From assembly GCA_022925895.1 (NCBI GenBank), contig JAKSYS010000382.1, forward strand, positions 1 to 58,749: 58,749 bases of DNA. Direction: 5' to 3'. Source of the DNA: Fragilaria crotonensis. Its lineage: Eukaryota > Bacillariophyta > Fragilariophyceae > Fragilariales > Fragilariaceae. How positions within the stretch are numbered: the first letter of the stretch is position 1; each line of letters begins with the position of its first letter. The position numbers were made by a program, and so were the translations under genes. The notes under the pieces are model-generated. The model saw only the letters and a program-made list of their open reading frames with translations, was not told the DNA's origin and searched no databases. Positions 25,001-36,249 of the stretch are shown in pieces.

Positions 25001-28000
25001 ATCGCCCGCGTCCCGTATGGGAAAGACTCCTGCCAAAGACTTTCCTCGGCAGAGGACTTGGCGCCGAACTCCGTAAGCAAAACATCCGCCAGAAACGAAA
25101 GGACTCTCGTTGCTGTCAAAGGCAGCAAAGTGCCCTTGTCACGTTCACAAGCGGTTTTTGGGGTGAATTGCCAAGCATTTTTTTTCGTCCACCGTGTCAA
25201 CAACTAGGGCGATGCAATGGATCGCGTGGCAAAGATGCCGAAGCAATTTCATCGTGCGTTCCGAGCGCGTGTCAGTGTGCGAGTCGAGATGCTCGCTTTC
25301 ATATTCGTTAGCGCTCCCGTCAGAATCGAGGAACTCGCGTAAGCTCAACTTATCCACAGTCGAGAAGTCATCATTTGCGTAGCTTCCGCCAGAAAATGTA
25401 CAAAGTACTGAGCCACATAATCCAATGATCGATGCTGCAACTGGGACTAGCAGAGCCTCCAAGCAGATTCTACCAAAAACGCTCGCCGAATTGGGAGCGT
25501 CATCATTGACCACGACACTCCAAAGATAGAGCAAGGCCTCGACGAGGCGTGCCAGGGAATGGGGGCCGGCCGAGGGTCCTAGCCCTTCTGCACCAAAAGC
25601 TCTTCTGAGCAGGGACTGTGTCCCTACATCGCGCCCGTACGTCCACGACGTATGTCGGGAAAGCATAATCGCAACCTCGCTTAACACCGTACCAATCAGT
25701 TCAGCCCGTCCAAGAAATTCTTTCAGTTTGGCAGACCGTCCTGAACGATTGTCATTACCCGATCCAAGCACAACAGGCAAAATGTGTCGTTGGCACACCA
25801 GTACTTTATAGCAACCGAGAAAGAAGGCTACCTCGACGTCGAGCACAGAAGGATTCATGCTTGCGACTGCTCCTTGTAACGAGCAGATGCTAGAAAAGAT
25901 GCGGAGGTCATGAGTTCCAGTGGTAGACGATGCTCGTCGAGAACCGCGAGGTTCATACCAATTGGATACGAATGTCATAGCCGAGCCGATCATCTCCAAA
26001 CAGTAACAACTGCTCAAGTATTGTCGCCTCTCCACGTCATTCAGGTGTTTTTCAAACATGTAGACGATTTTGTCAACGAAAAGCTCCGCGGCGATTGCCA
26101 CGAGGCAGTCCTGCCCATGATCGCCACGTCCTTTTCCAGACAGACGGCTACATCGCTGGGCTCCGGATGTTTCACGGGCGTCCTCGTCATCAGAGATACT
26201 GCCGTCATCGCTCATGATGTCATCAAATTCCTCTGCAGAAAGATTCCTTCCCGCCCTACCGCATTTTCCGCGCTTGCTCAGTAGCTCAAAGGAACACACA
26301 GCCATGCGTGTTATAAGTTCCGCAACTGCGAGACCGCCGTCCTCGTTTGCACTTAAGCAACTCATGAGTATCGTGAGAATGCTGAGATTTGGGGAAAGGA
26401 CAATGTGTTCGATATGGGGGGCACCTGAAGGCGCAAGGAACCACAACGCCCCCCAGCGTTCTTCTACGTTTCCTCCGCGAACGGCCGGAGCCATGTGAAG
26501 GCTTAAATCACCTTCGTAAGTAGCCACAAAATCTTTGAGGAGTTCCTCTTGTTTAGAACCAACTTCCTCAAACGTCCCATTATATCTCTTTGCAAGCGTC
26601 ATCCCGACACTGAGAAGGTCTGCCACATCTTCGGTGCGGATTGCCTGGCCCGGAACATCTCGCCAATGCTTTTCTATCTCAATTAGCTTCTCCATGAATT
26701 GTTGCCGTGCTGCTGACACTACCGACGTCGCTTGGATCTCATCTCGAAATGAATGGAGCGTCGATAGTGAAAGGACTTTCCAGTGAGCACCAGACCTTCT
26801 GGGCGATGTCAAATGAGGAGTTTTCACCGACAACACTGGAGATCCAGCAGGGAGGGAAAGGCAATGTATTGTATGCTCAACTTGCTCGATCCCGAAATCC
26901 TCCGCCATTCTTGACTCTGCATTGTTTTGACAAAGTCGGCTTCTATCAAGGTAATATCCAGCTGCCAACCAATGCAATCGGGTTTTCAGGCATATCCAGG
27001 TTCTCGATTCGAGGTAACCCGCATGTCTCAACTCAACTTCTGCAACCTTTTCAAGCAGTTCCGACACAGCAACCGCAACAAAGTTGATATCAGAATCGAA
27101 GTCACCTGAACCAGTCAGCTTCCCGTCTGAACGTTTCAGTCTCAGCTCCGCGTTGAGTAGGTTGACGGACAGGTAGTCAAGACACTCCATCTCGGCTTCT
27201 GACTTTAAGGGAATATGACCGTAGGAGCAAAGATTAAGCTTATGTAAAACACCGGCCTTTCGAGTCAACAGATCAACACAATCTACTATAACGCCAGAAA
27301 GAGCCAGGGAGTCCTGATCACTTTGGAAAACGTCGACCACGTTCAGGGACACATGGGAAACATAGCGCTGTAGAATATCGAATGGGCCAGAATTCTTCGA
27401 GCTCCATTTGTCGACGAAGGCTTTCAGACTGAAATCACCGAGCCTGAAGTCCAGACTTACACCCTCCGGCTGGGCGAGCGGGCTTTCAAATTCTTTCTGG
27501 AGACCCTCTGTGGTACTGTCCTCTGATTTGATCAACAAGTCCCAATTGATATCGTTCAAAGAAAACTTTCGATACATCTCGTCTTCAGAGGTGCAACTCA
27601 AAATCGAAGCAAGGAAGCAGTACTTGACCGACCTACGCTTAGCATCCCTGTCAGCCCGTTTACCTGAAGTGATGAGCTGAGAGAGGACGCGTTTGGACGA
27701 GCGAGCTCGCGCTGGCTCGTCTCGCTGTCGACCTTCTGGAAATTGCTTGTTCCTGTGTTGGTCACCAGAGGAAGTGCTTGATGACGGCACTGTCGTCGAC
27801 TGTTCTGCCGTATCAGACGGGCCCATTAGATTATCTAAAACGGAATCCTGAGCTGCCTCCGTCCGCTCCATCATGGCTCTCGCTGACAAAATTGAAGCCG
27901 ACAACCCGCGACAGGTAGCCTCAAATCTCCAAACATCCTCATTCTCTAGGTACTTGCAGACAAGTCCGAGAGACCGATGCGGGAGTAGGAGCATGGGAGA

Positions 28001-28939
28001 AAGGTGAAGCTCTACACAAGGGGATCCAAAAGCTTCTCGAGAATCGGGATTGGAACCTTCACGACAGGCGCGGATCAGCATTCTTCCCAAAATCGACCAC
28101 GAATACCGTGGAATGTCAAGAATCAGCTTGATTTGCATCTTACAGTCCTCTTCACCTTCGCCAAGAAAGGCATCAGGTAGACTGTAATGCTCTTTCAAAG
28201 CAAGAACTATCGACCTGTTTGGAGGTAAAGTCGACGGCAGTGCCGTTTTCCCCATTTCCAAGGCATGTCGCTCCAACCTTCTATACCGCAACGACGTCCC
28301 CCCAGACAGGATGCTTAATCTTCGGGCAGCGCACGCCAGCTTAAGCCATAGGACGGGATCCGACCCATCGAGATCAGATGCGTCACAAAGAGACACAAGC
28401 GCTAGTTTTTGGTGGAAGCCCACATCCCAACCGACGAGAGGCAACGGCTTGACAACCCCAGTGTCAAGGATACCACATCCCGCGATTTCACGACATTGTT
28501 GTGAAGCGACCAACAAATCTGAGTAGTTCAACAACGAAAGATATGCAATCTCGCTAACGGTGGCCTTGTGAGAGGCCGATGTCAAGATGGCAGGCTCCGG
28601 GCGACGCTCTCGTACGAACGTCCCACTCTCATGGACAACTCTTGTCCAAGTAGGACAGAATTTTCCAATTAAGGGATCCAGTAGAATGGCCTTCTCAAAA
28701 GTTGCTTGAGCAGCTGAGGCCAAACTTTGACTCTGGGCCTTGAATTCCTCCTTTGGTCCCTCCTTCTCGGCTGCAACTTGCAACTTGTGCATCGCTCCGA
28801 CACATGACATAGCAGTAGAATATGCCTTAGTAAGGCGGGCCAGCGCAGCCTCCACAGTCTCACTGCTTTTCCTTATCGATTTCGCATCGTCAGTCCTATG
28901 TGAACTCGACGAAACAACGTTGGCGGCTTCCCATCTCAT
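22022..28939 (-). CDS. giant CABIN1/Hir3-like protein (two frame changes)
   Basis: Read across breaks this is about 2300 residues, close to human CABIN1 (about 2220). CABIN1/Hir3 is the scaffold of the HIRA (HIR) histone H3.3 chaperone complex. The family-like part is downstream: FFHRSVYRHSQALMWAPAIH and LFEKRRPQLVSVWVTN, then STRKFDSLRGKYFAAYVEIL (about 23180-22840). Earlier, LADVLLTEFG and LHKLYKQLYGF are also suggestive. The N-terminal third has a TPR-like stretch (DPVLWLKLACAARRLSILSG). At about residues 315-352 there is an F-box-like segment (LPHRSLGLVCKYLENEDVWR). The extreme C-terminus (about 22215-22040) has a small domain with VPPGLEVGDKFQTTVRIGSQ. Frame changes lie near the T8 run at 25178-25185 and near 24890. 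The assignment is by recalled pattern only; a diverged stramenopile-specific scaffold is the alternative. Confidence 0.5.
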
Positions 28940-29859
28940 CTTGCTAGCAACTATTAGTGTTGCACATGAGCACCTATGGGTTAGCGTCAGAAGCGGAAGG
29001 CGGAGGGTGGAAGAGATGAACCAGTTCTTATGGCTTGATGCTTGAGGGATGGTGGTCTTACCCTTGTGTCGCCGATAGTATAGTAGGCTACTGGATAAGT
29101 CCAGTACCGGCGAGACAGTAAATACCGTCGTTTGGCGAAACCAAGGGAGATGAGATCAGACGGAATGTCAGATGCGAGTCAGACGCGAACTCGAAATTGA
29201 CAGAACGACTGAACTGGGAAAAAGACTGGAAGTCCAAAGAGCCCAACAATCCAAGACTCCATCGGAGGCCGAAAACCATGGATAGTCCATGGAGAACATT
29301 AAACAATTAGGAGAATGGTAAGAAGTCCATTATTATAAAGGAACTGGGAAGAACATGACAGAGTCACAAGGAAGGAAGAAGGCTGAAGAAGGTTCTGGAA
29401 AGACAGGAAAGGGAACCTGGAGAGTAGTTTAGTTAGAACCTAAACTCATTACTTTTACTTTGTTGCTGATTTGTCAAGGTCTGACAACCGAAGTTATCAC
29501 CCCGTAACCAGAGTAAGTACTGGTGTGGTACCATGCTCACAAATATCTGGGATTCTCAACACCCTTGTACCTCGAACCCCTTGACTTAAGATGCGGGATC
29601 CTCCCGCTTCCGACAGGTTCGACTCCGACAAAGCGACTGCCGTTGGAGTAGTTGGTGTGGTACTGGCTGTAGTATGACCCGAGACACATTTTGACATGTC
29701 CTTGGGTGTTTGAGATATCGAAATTCCTGAGTGAACATTCCAGAGCTGAATGTGAGAAAGAAATTCTGTTCGGGAAATTTGAATTTGCGTAAAGCAGTAG
29801 AATGTGTGTCATGGTAAGTAGTAATAAGTAATCTTACGATACTACAAAATAGAACTCTA
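28940..29859. other. intergenic: 5' side of the CABIN1-like gene
   Basis: This 920-bp stretch lies upstream of the minus-strand CABIN1-like start and left of the piggyBac element. Only short open frames without motifs are seen. A purine-rich portion (about 29200-29430) has repeated GGAAG/GAAGG patches. A tRNA-like T-loop near 29620 does not fold into a convincing T-arm. Confidence 0.5.
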
Positions 29860-32800
29860 CTAGTGTCTAAACGCCCGAAATCTTTAATTAAAGATCGTCT
29901 AGTGGTAAAATCTTTAATTAAAGATTGATATTGACCCTTTCCTTATTTCGTCATTTTACTTTTTTTCCCAAAATAGCAACGGCCAATGCGTTCTCCATCG
30001 AGTCAATCCTCATGGGCCAAACGGGGTAATCTTAGTCAGCGACAGTCCCTGACTTATGTTCTCGAACACAAAAGTGTAGCCTATTTTTTCGAGTTTTTTT
30101 TGTCTGAAAATAGCACGAAATACCCGGATGTATAGTACACGAGCTAAACATGCTACACAAAATCCAGGCATTCGAGGCTTCAATCAATGCATTCATTTCA
30201 CTACCTTCCGCTTTGATTGAGCCAAAGCACACCGTTACAGTTGCCTGAGAGGTGCTTTAAGGAAGAGGTATGTTACTGGTGACCATCTCTAACTTTTGGT
30301 GCTTCTTGCGTTGTGGCAATGAAATTGAAGGTGTTTTGAAAAAAATTGCGAGTTTTTTGGTTGGTGCGCCACTATTTCATCATCGCTTCTTTTCTCACTT
30401 GCTTTGCTGTGCACAGCTTGTGTTGACCATGCCGGTCCACGTTGATGATCCAAGACTCTTCATTGGCGCGTCAGTGGAAGCGAAGGCAATGTTGGTCACG
30501 TCCCTCGCTGAATGCAGCCGTCGCTACGGGACTAACGCAAAAACGAAAGTGGTGCCGGGACTCGTCGTGTCCTTTGGCCAAGAGAGTGCTCCTCCTGGCC
30601 GATCCCGTGCCATTACATTTATCGTTGCTGATTACTACTTTGGCGACAATGTTGTCAAACGAGGAAAGCTGAGCATTCGAAGCATCAAGTCTGTCGAATG
30701 TTCTGCACTTCATGAAGAGTTGAAGTTGATTCTTCGACAACGTGAGAATCCAATCCTTGCATCATCTCCAGCTCCTGTTGCTCAAGCAGCAGCTACTGCA
30801 GGAGTACAAGAACAACAATCACCGCAAGCAGCACCAGCTGGAGACGATGGCAGCAGGAGTGCGAGTACTCCTAGCAGTGTAAGTACGACCAGGACACCAG
30901 TTGGAGCAACAACAGCACCAACGCCTGCAGCTGGTGCTGTCACACAACAGAACAATGATGAAAGTCCGGCGGCTTTGACTTTTCACGACACTGAGTGGTT
31001 CGAAGCAGAACAGACGCTCTTGGAACAGGAAATAAACGGACCGGTAGTTCGACGGATGTGGTCCATTCGCAATTGTATGCTGTGTGGGACCTTGTTAGAG
31101 CAAGACTGCGATCGAGGTGACACAATGTCACGACTTGATTATTTTCTATGCATGTTCCCTCCGCAGTCACTTTTGTCAATTGTTCGGCTGACATCACGAC
31201 AGCTTGAGATGCTTTCGAAACCCACAACGACAAAAGGTGAGATTCTCAGGTTCTTTGGTGTGATCATCTTGGCGACTAAATTTGAATTCGATGATCGTCG
31301 AAGTCTCTGGGCTACAACTGCGACCTCGAAATACATTCCAGCACCATTGTTTGGCAAGACAAACCTTTCTCGAAACCGCTTTGATGATCTTTGGCGATGC
31401 GTTCGATTTAGTGATCAGCCGTCAGTCCGTCCAGCTGATATGACCGCAGAACAGTATCGTTGGAAACTGGTCGATGGTTTCGTGACCGAGTTCAATGAAC
31501 ATCGTGCGTCAACCGTTTCTCCGTCCGAGAGAATTTGCGTTGATGAATCAATATCGCGTTGGTATGGAAAGGAGGCCACTGGATCAACCATGGCCTCCCT
31601 ATGTATGTCGCAATCGACAGAAAGCCTGAGAACGGATGCGAGATTCAGTGTGCGTCCTGCGGAGAGAGTGGCATTATGCTTCGCTTGAAGCTTGTAAAGA
31701 CGGCAGAGGAAGAGGCTCGACATGTTGCATTGATGGATGAAGCGGAGAGCGGCCAAATTATGTCTGAAGAAGGTCTTCTGCATGGAGCAAAGGTGATGCG
31801 AGACTTAGTGATGCCATGGATGCATACCGATAGAATTGTTTGCGGTGATTCTACTTTGCTTCGGTGCCAGCGGCACGTATGATGATGAGATATGGCATGC
31901 GATTCATCGGAGTTGTCAAATCTGCTACTCGACAATACCCAATGCCTTACCTGTCACAAGTGGAGCTAAGCAGTCGAGGTGACCGCAAGGGAATGGTGAC
32001 AAGAGGTGGAGAGACAAATAGCGAGCCGAAATTGATGGCATTTGTTTGGATGGATCGGCAAAGGCGATATTTCATCGCAACGTGTTCATCGCTTGCGGAA
32101 GGAAGCCCATACAAACGACAACGATGGAGGCAACTTGAGGATGCGAATGCAGATGAACAAGCTGATCCGCAACTTGTTGATTTAGTGGTTCCTCAACCAA
32201 AAGCGGCCGAGGTTTACTATGAAACATGTGCTGTGATTGATCGCCACAATCGTCATCGACAGGACACGCTTGGAATCGAAAACAAGCTGGTCACCCAAAA
32301 TTGGTCGATGAGAGTCAATATGACTGTGCTTTCCATGATTATTGTCGATACATGGCTTGCATTCAGTCAATGCAGGGGCGAGGGCACGATGGCGGAGAAG
32401 CAGAAGACATTTTACACATTACTGGCTGAAGAGCTGATTGACAACAGATTGATGTGCAAATGTTCGACTTCGAATGTCGACGCCAAGAGCGGAGCTAAAT
32501 CAAATGATTTTTGCCGAATGGTGACCCAAGAGCTGGAGTATCAGCTCACCTTACCCAACAAAGAGGAAGAAGCAAACAGTGAATGGGGACATACTTCCTT
32601 TAGTCTTCAGGGCCGATGCCGAGTCTGCAAGTGTTTGTCGACGTTCATGTGCTCCTTGTGTGAAGATAGCTTGGAGTGCACGACAACATCATGGATTTGC
32701 CACACCAAGAAAGGAAAGTTATGCTTTCCGACCCACTTAGAAATGTGCCACGGTGAATAATGAATAGGTTCTCATTGTTACTTTATGACTTTCATGCTAG

Positions 32801-32972
32801 CAATGTGATGATATTGACGCCGGTGGTCGGCCATTGTCAATGCCAAATTTTGTGTTGATGATGGTATAATTTGTACAACGACCGTCTTGCAAAACGTACG
32901 AAAATGGCCATCTTTAAAAAAAGACAGGTTTGTCGTTAATTAAAGAAACCCCCCCGGGCGTTTAGACACTAG
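29860..32972 (+). mobile_element. piggyBac-family DNA transposon bounded by CTAG
   Basis: The ends are inverted repeats: TGTCTAAACGCCCG at 29864-29877 and CGGGCGTTTAGACA at 32955-32968. After a short gap of unequal length, both ends share TCTTTAATTAA (about 29881 and its complement near 32935). Both ends are immediately flanked by CTAG (29860-29863 and 32969-32972). Because CTAG is itself a palindrome, it could be either a 4-bp target duplication or the outer part of the terminal repeat. It encloses one transposase gene and about 560 bp of left-end non-coding DNA. The left subterminal region repeats CTAGTG plus ATCTTTAATTAAAGAT twice. Confidence 0.88.
30429..32760 (+). pseudogene. piggyBac transposase (two frame changes)
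   Basis: DDE_Tnp_1_7-type transposase. An N-terminal module of about 90 residues (PGLVVSFGQESAPPGRSRAI, then YYFGDNVVKRGKLSIRSIKS) precedes a Gln/Ala/Pro/Thr-rich linker. The catalytic domain follows: EILRFFGVIILATKFEFDDR, the first Asp in ERICVDESISRWYG (about 31530-31565), and GHWINHGLPMYVAIDRKPEN. The second Asp region, recovered across a frame change, ends YFASVPAA (about 31850-31875), and late IENKLVTQNWSMRVNMTVLS follows. A Cys-rich C-terminal zinc-ribbon (CRVCKC, CSLC, CHTKKGKLCFPTH) closes the protein, as in other piggyBac transposases. Frame changes lie near 31565-31575 and 31845-31855. The frame is open upstream to 30270, but the Met at 30429 starts the conserved module. Intact transposase elsewhere in the genome would be needed for mobility if these breaks are real. 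Confidence 0.93.
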
Positions 32973-33903
32973 AGTAGGAGTAGGTGTTTAGAAATATTGA
33001 AAAGAAAAAGCGCTCAAGGATAAAGGTACATTCTAGCATACTAGTAAGTCATTGCACATTTTTGTAAAGTGGCACAAAAACGGCGTCATTAGAATTTCCC
33101 ATTTTTATATTTTTTGATTACCACACGCCTACTGTACATTGTTCGTACTACAGTACTGTAGTCTGTAGTTCCACACGCAGGCTGTACCGGAATGCCATAT
33201 TCATACTCACCTGATGTCTTCCTCTTGTCTCACCATCATAACATGTCATACCTTACTTCTAAGCTGTGATCATACTTCAAGTAGCATGCTATCTCATCTA
33301 TCATTTCTTGTATCTAGTGTTGTTTCTGTAAATTGTTGCTCTGTGCAGTGGCAGAAGGCAGAACCGGGCACTTCCTGGTGTGATCTCATTATCATGATGG
33401 CGTGCACATCCAGAACCAGTGGAGCAATGGCTGCAGCTGTGGCATCTATCCCTGCTTATGTGAAATTGCTATTCTCTATTGTACCATATATAGGAGGTTG
33501 GGTCAAAAGAGATGGTGTGTAAATGAAACACAAGCAAGACAACGATACTTGGACGAGTTGAGTAAAAACGACAAACCACTTTTAAAAACACAGGTTTTTT
33601 GCCTGCTTTGTGGGTGTTTAAAAAAAACCACTTCTCCAAAAATCTGAAAATGCGTTTTTTTCCCAACCCTGTAGTGCGGTGTACGGTGTACCACGGTGTA
33701 GATACTGTTAACTCGGCACCGCAGTTAAGACACGCCGTACTACAGTACTACCGGTAGCTAATTTCCTCGTACTGCACCCCTCAGGCTTCTCGCACCACTT
33801 AAAATCGAAAGTGTGGAGCACCTTCGACTATCGGTATGATAGTCTATTCAAGGCTGATATACTCTCAATCGAAGTCCGTGAGGTTCTAAGAAGTTGGCGA
33901 ACG
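32973..33903. other. intergenic: 5' side of SmD3
   Basis: The stretch is AT-rich with poly-A and poly-T runs (for example 33590-33665) and GTAC/TAGTAC palindromes (33140-33170, 33740-33760). Open frames at 33214-33647 have no motif and are judged spurious. Confidence 0.5.
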
Positions 33904-34589
33904 ATGTCTGTCGTTGGAAATAATCGGGTGGTATTCCCATTGTTCTCCTTCACGACGCCGAAGGCGCTGTCGTTACTGTAGAAACCAAAGGAGAGCTCAT
34001 CCGAGGGTTGTTGTTTGAAGCTGAAGATATGATGAACGTTTATTTACAAAATGCAGTCGTAACCGACGTCAATGGAGTGAAACGCAAGGTGAAGCAAGTC
34101 TATCTTAGAGGGCCTGAGATTGTTTTCATTGTCCTTCCTGACATGCTGCAACATGCTCCCATGTTCAACCGGTACGTATGCTCATCATGAAGAATCATAA
34201 TTGTGCACATACACACATGCGCGCGGAAAAACTTGATCTCTCGTAACACCCCTGAGGTGAGTTCCCTTGACATTTGATGGCTAACCCGATAGTTCTCCAT
34301 TAACACGAACTAAACAAAACTCAGCATTAAACACTGGCGTAAGCATGGAGGTGCACCACCTGAAGGTGTTGGTGCTGCGGTTGGGCAAGCAGCTGCAATT
34401 CTCAGGAAGGCACAAGAAAGACGACAAGGTGGTTTCGGTGGCAGGGGAAGATTTGGTGGAAGAGGGGACTTCGGTAGAGGAGGGGGACGCGGTGATTTTG
34501 GGAGAGGTAGCTTCGGCGGCCGTGGTCCTGGCGGCCCACCACCCCCAAGGGCACCGTTTGGTGCACCTGGTCAATACGGCCCGAGATGA
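33904..34589 (+). CDS. SNRPD3: Small nuclear ribonucleoprotein Sm D3 (one intron, one frame change)
   Basis: SmD3 is one of the seven Sm-ring proteins on U1, U2, U4 and U5 snRNAs and acts in nuclear splicing and snRNP assembly. The Sm fold is clear: Sm1 (IPIVLLHDAEGAVVTVETKG, then LIRGLLFEAEDMMNVYL) and Sm2 (VKQVYLRGPEIVFIVLPDML), then QHAPMFNR. An intron follows at 34172-34324. The second exon begins IKHWRKHGGAPPEG and ends in an RGG/FGGRG-rich tail, the usual site of symmetric Arg methylation in Sm D proteins. The ATG at 33904 reads MSVVGNNRV, then the frame changes by one within CGGGTGGTATT (about 33927-33935). The tail is longer than in yeast SmD3 but similar in kind to other RG-tailed Sm proteins. 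Start and fold are convincing. Confidence 0.92.
34172..34324 (+). other. spliceosomal intron in the SmD3 gene
   Basis: It starts GTACGTATG and ends ACTCAG. Splicing joins MFNR to IKHWRKHGG in one frame. The first exon would otherwise end in a stop after a few codons. Confidence 0.8.
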
Positions 34590-34710
34590 CCGAGCTATTG
34601 GATCGTCCCTCGTAACTTTAGGTAGACATGTGATTGCTAGAGCAAGCGAACGGGTGTGGCATCTAATCGAGTCATCTGTTAAAGTTTAGAGTAACTTCGG
34701 CACAACAATG

Positions 34711-35814
34711 ACCTGCGGGACATGATATTGCTATCGGGACACTATTTGCGTTGTTATTGAGGATCTTGGTGATCTCGAAGCTTTTGCCAACTTCGCACTC
34801 TCAGAAGTGGCTCGCACTTCAGCTGCCACCGTCGCAATTCCTGCCCCCCTCCAACCCCACTCCTGCTTCCGAGCTTGTCCAGAATCGGTGCGTCGCTGAT
34901 GTTTCCGTACTCTTGCCATCCGCTCGGCACCTCAGTCAAAGCAAAGGAACCGACACGTCGGTCTTGAGTGGATCCGCAAAGGGCTGCAGAGTCACCAGAG
35001 GAGGGGTCCTTGCTGCCCTCGCAAATGGAACTTACATGCCTTTGCTCTCGACTGCGGCAGCATCGGAGGCTGCATCTGCGTATTGATCAACAATCCCTTT
35101 CCAATGATTGAATCTATGGTTCGTTTCTTGTTCTTGCAAACAACATCATTCGCAAAATCATAGCCGCCACTTGACAACATCGAAGTCTCAAGTCCCTCAA
35201 TTTTCCACGGTCGATGGAAATTGAGCTTGAAAACAATATTTCCCTGCGAAAGAACCTTGCCAACAATCATGTAATCAAGGCGTCCGTGAACGATCTTATC
35301 ATTCGATTCTCCGCCCTTGCGTTGAGAGACGTCCCAGAAGTCAATGCAATATATGATCCCAAGAGAAATCAAGTTTCCATTCAATCGTCAATCGATATCT
35401 CTGTCGCTGTCGCAACTCCAGCAGGGCTCGTCACCCACATCGTCCCCTCCACTGAACGGCTTGGCTTGCCGGAAATTTCGTGCAAGGTGCGTGACTTGGC
35501 CGGCAGCGCCAGGGGTGGGATGTTGCAACCGCATGAATATCACGGTGGCACCTTTCCATTTACAATCTGGGAATGTTCGGAATTGATGATTCAGCGCTCC
35601 GCAGGTAGCCATATTCGCCGTTGAGTAGGGACTGCTCGCGTCGTGCCAATTCCAAGTGTCGACGGGCCTGAGAAGCAGCAGAGTCCACGACTTAGAACCA
35701 TCATGACGGCTCTCCTCAGCGCAGGTCTCTGTGTTGTGGATGAAGCCACTGCTAGAATTGTTTCTGAGTGCTCTTCGGCACTATCTCTCCAAACCCAAGT
35801 CTTTGATGTTCTAA
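34711..35814 (+). pseudogene. pyruvate dehydrogenase E2/E3BP-like pseudogene
   Basis: Pieces of a 2-oxoacid dehydrogenase acyltransferase appear in the right order but in shifting frames. First comes the end of a lipoyl domain (AGHDIAIGTLFA, then EDLGDLEAFANF, about 34711-34790). A peripheral subunit-binding domain follows (ARHLSQSKGTDTSVLSGSAK, 34935-34990). The catalytic domain starts with TTSKSQVPQFST and MEIELENNISLRKNL, followed by NDLIIRFSALALRDVPEVNA, IDISVAVATPAGLVTHIV, GTFPF and NLGMFGID. The end reads FLSALRHYLSKPKSLMF with a TAA at 35812. At least six frame changes and a missing N-terminal lipoyl half mark it as decayed. At the HxxxDG catalytic site it reads LCVVDEA, with no His and no Gly. 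That resembles E3-binding protein (PDHX) more than active E2, although decay could explain it. Confidence 0.75.
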
Positions 35815-36249
35815 AGATATATGTTTCAATACTTTTAGTATTCGCATTACGCGTAGTTAAATCGACCCTCCGATCGAAGCACAGGAAAGAGACCCTCTTG
35901 CGCAGAGGGTTCGCTTCCGTCGCGTAACATGGTGCAGAGCAGTCCATCCTCCGTCACGCTCCACAGCGCCTCGGCAATGGAACGCTGGTCGCTACGCTTC
36001 ACCGGCGTTTTGAGCTGGTCGGCAGCATGAGTCGTCGCGAGAAGGCACATACCACGCACTGTTTTTTTGGTTTAATCATGCCACCATTGCCGCGATGCCA
36101 CAACTGATGAGGTTTGTCGCAGCTCTGCAAGTACACAGCCATTGACGTAGGATCGTGCGTGCGACACATCGTCGAAGCAATATGTTGCAATCTGCGATTA
36201 TCCGATCGCCACAACTTGCAGGTTGTAAGAAACGATTTATAGTGAGGAA

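Noticed and set aside
22022-25203. Separate gene for the downstream 958-codon frame of the CABIN1-like locus
   Set aside because: A third frame (about 25190-24890) bridges the two large frames with continuous helical protein sequence, and total length matches one large protein.
29585-29645. tRNA-like GGTTCGACTCC stretch
   Set aside because: Flanking bases do not pair to give a T-stem or acceptor stem, so no tRNA is supported.
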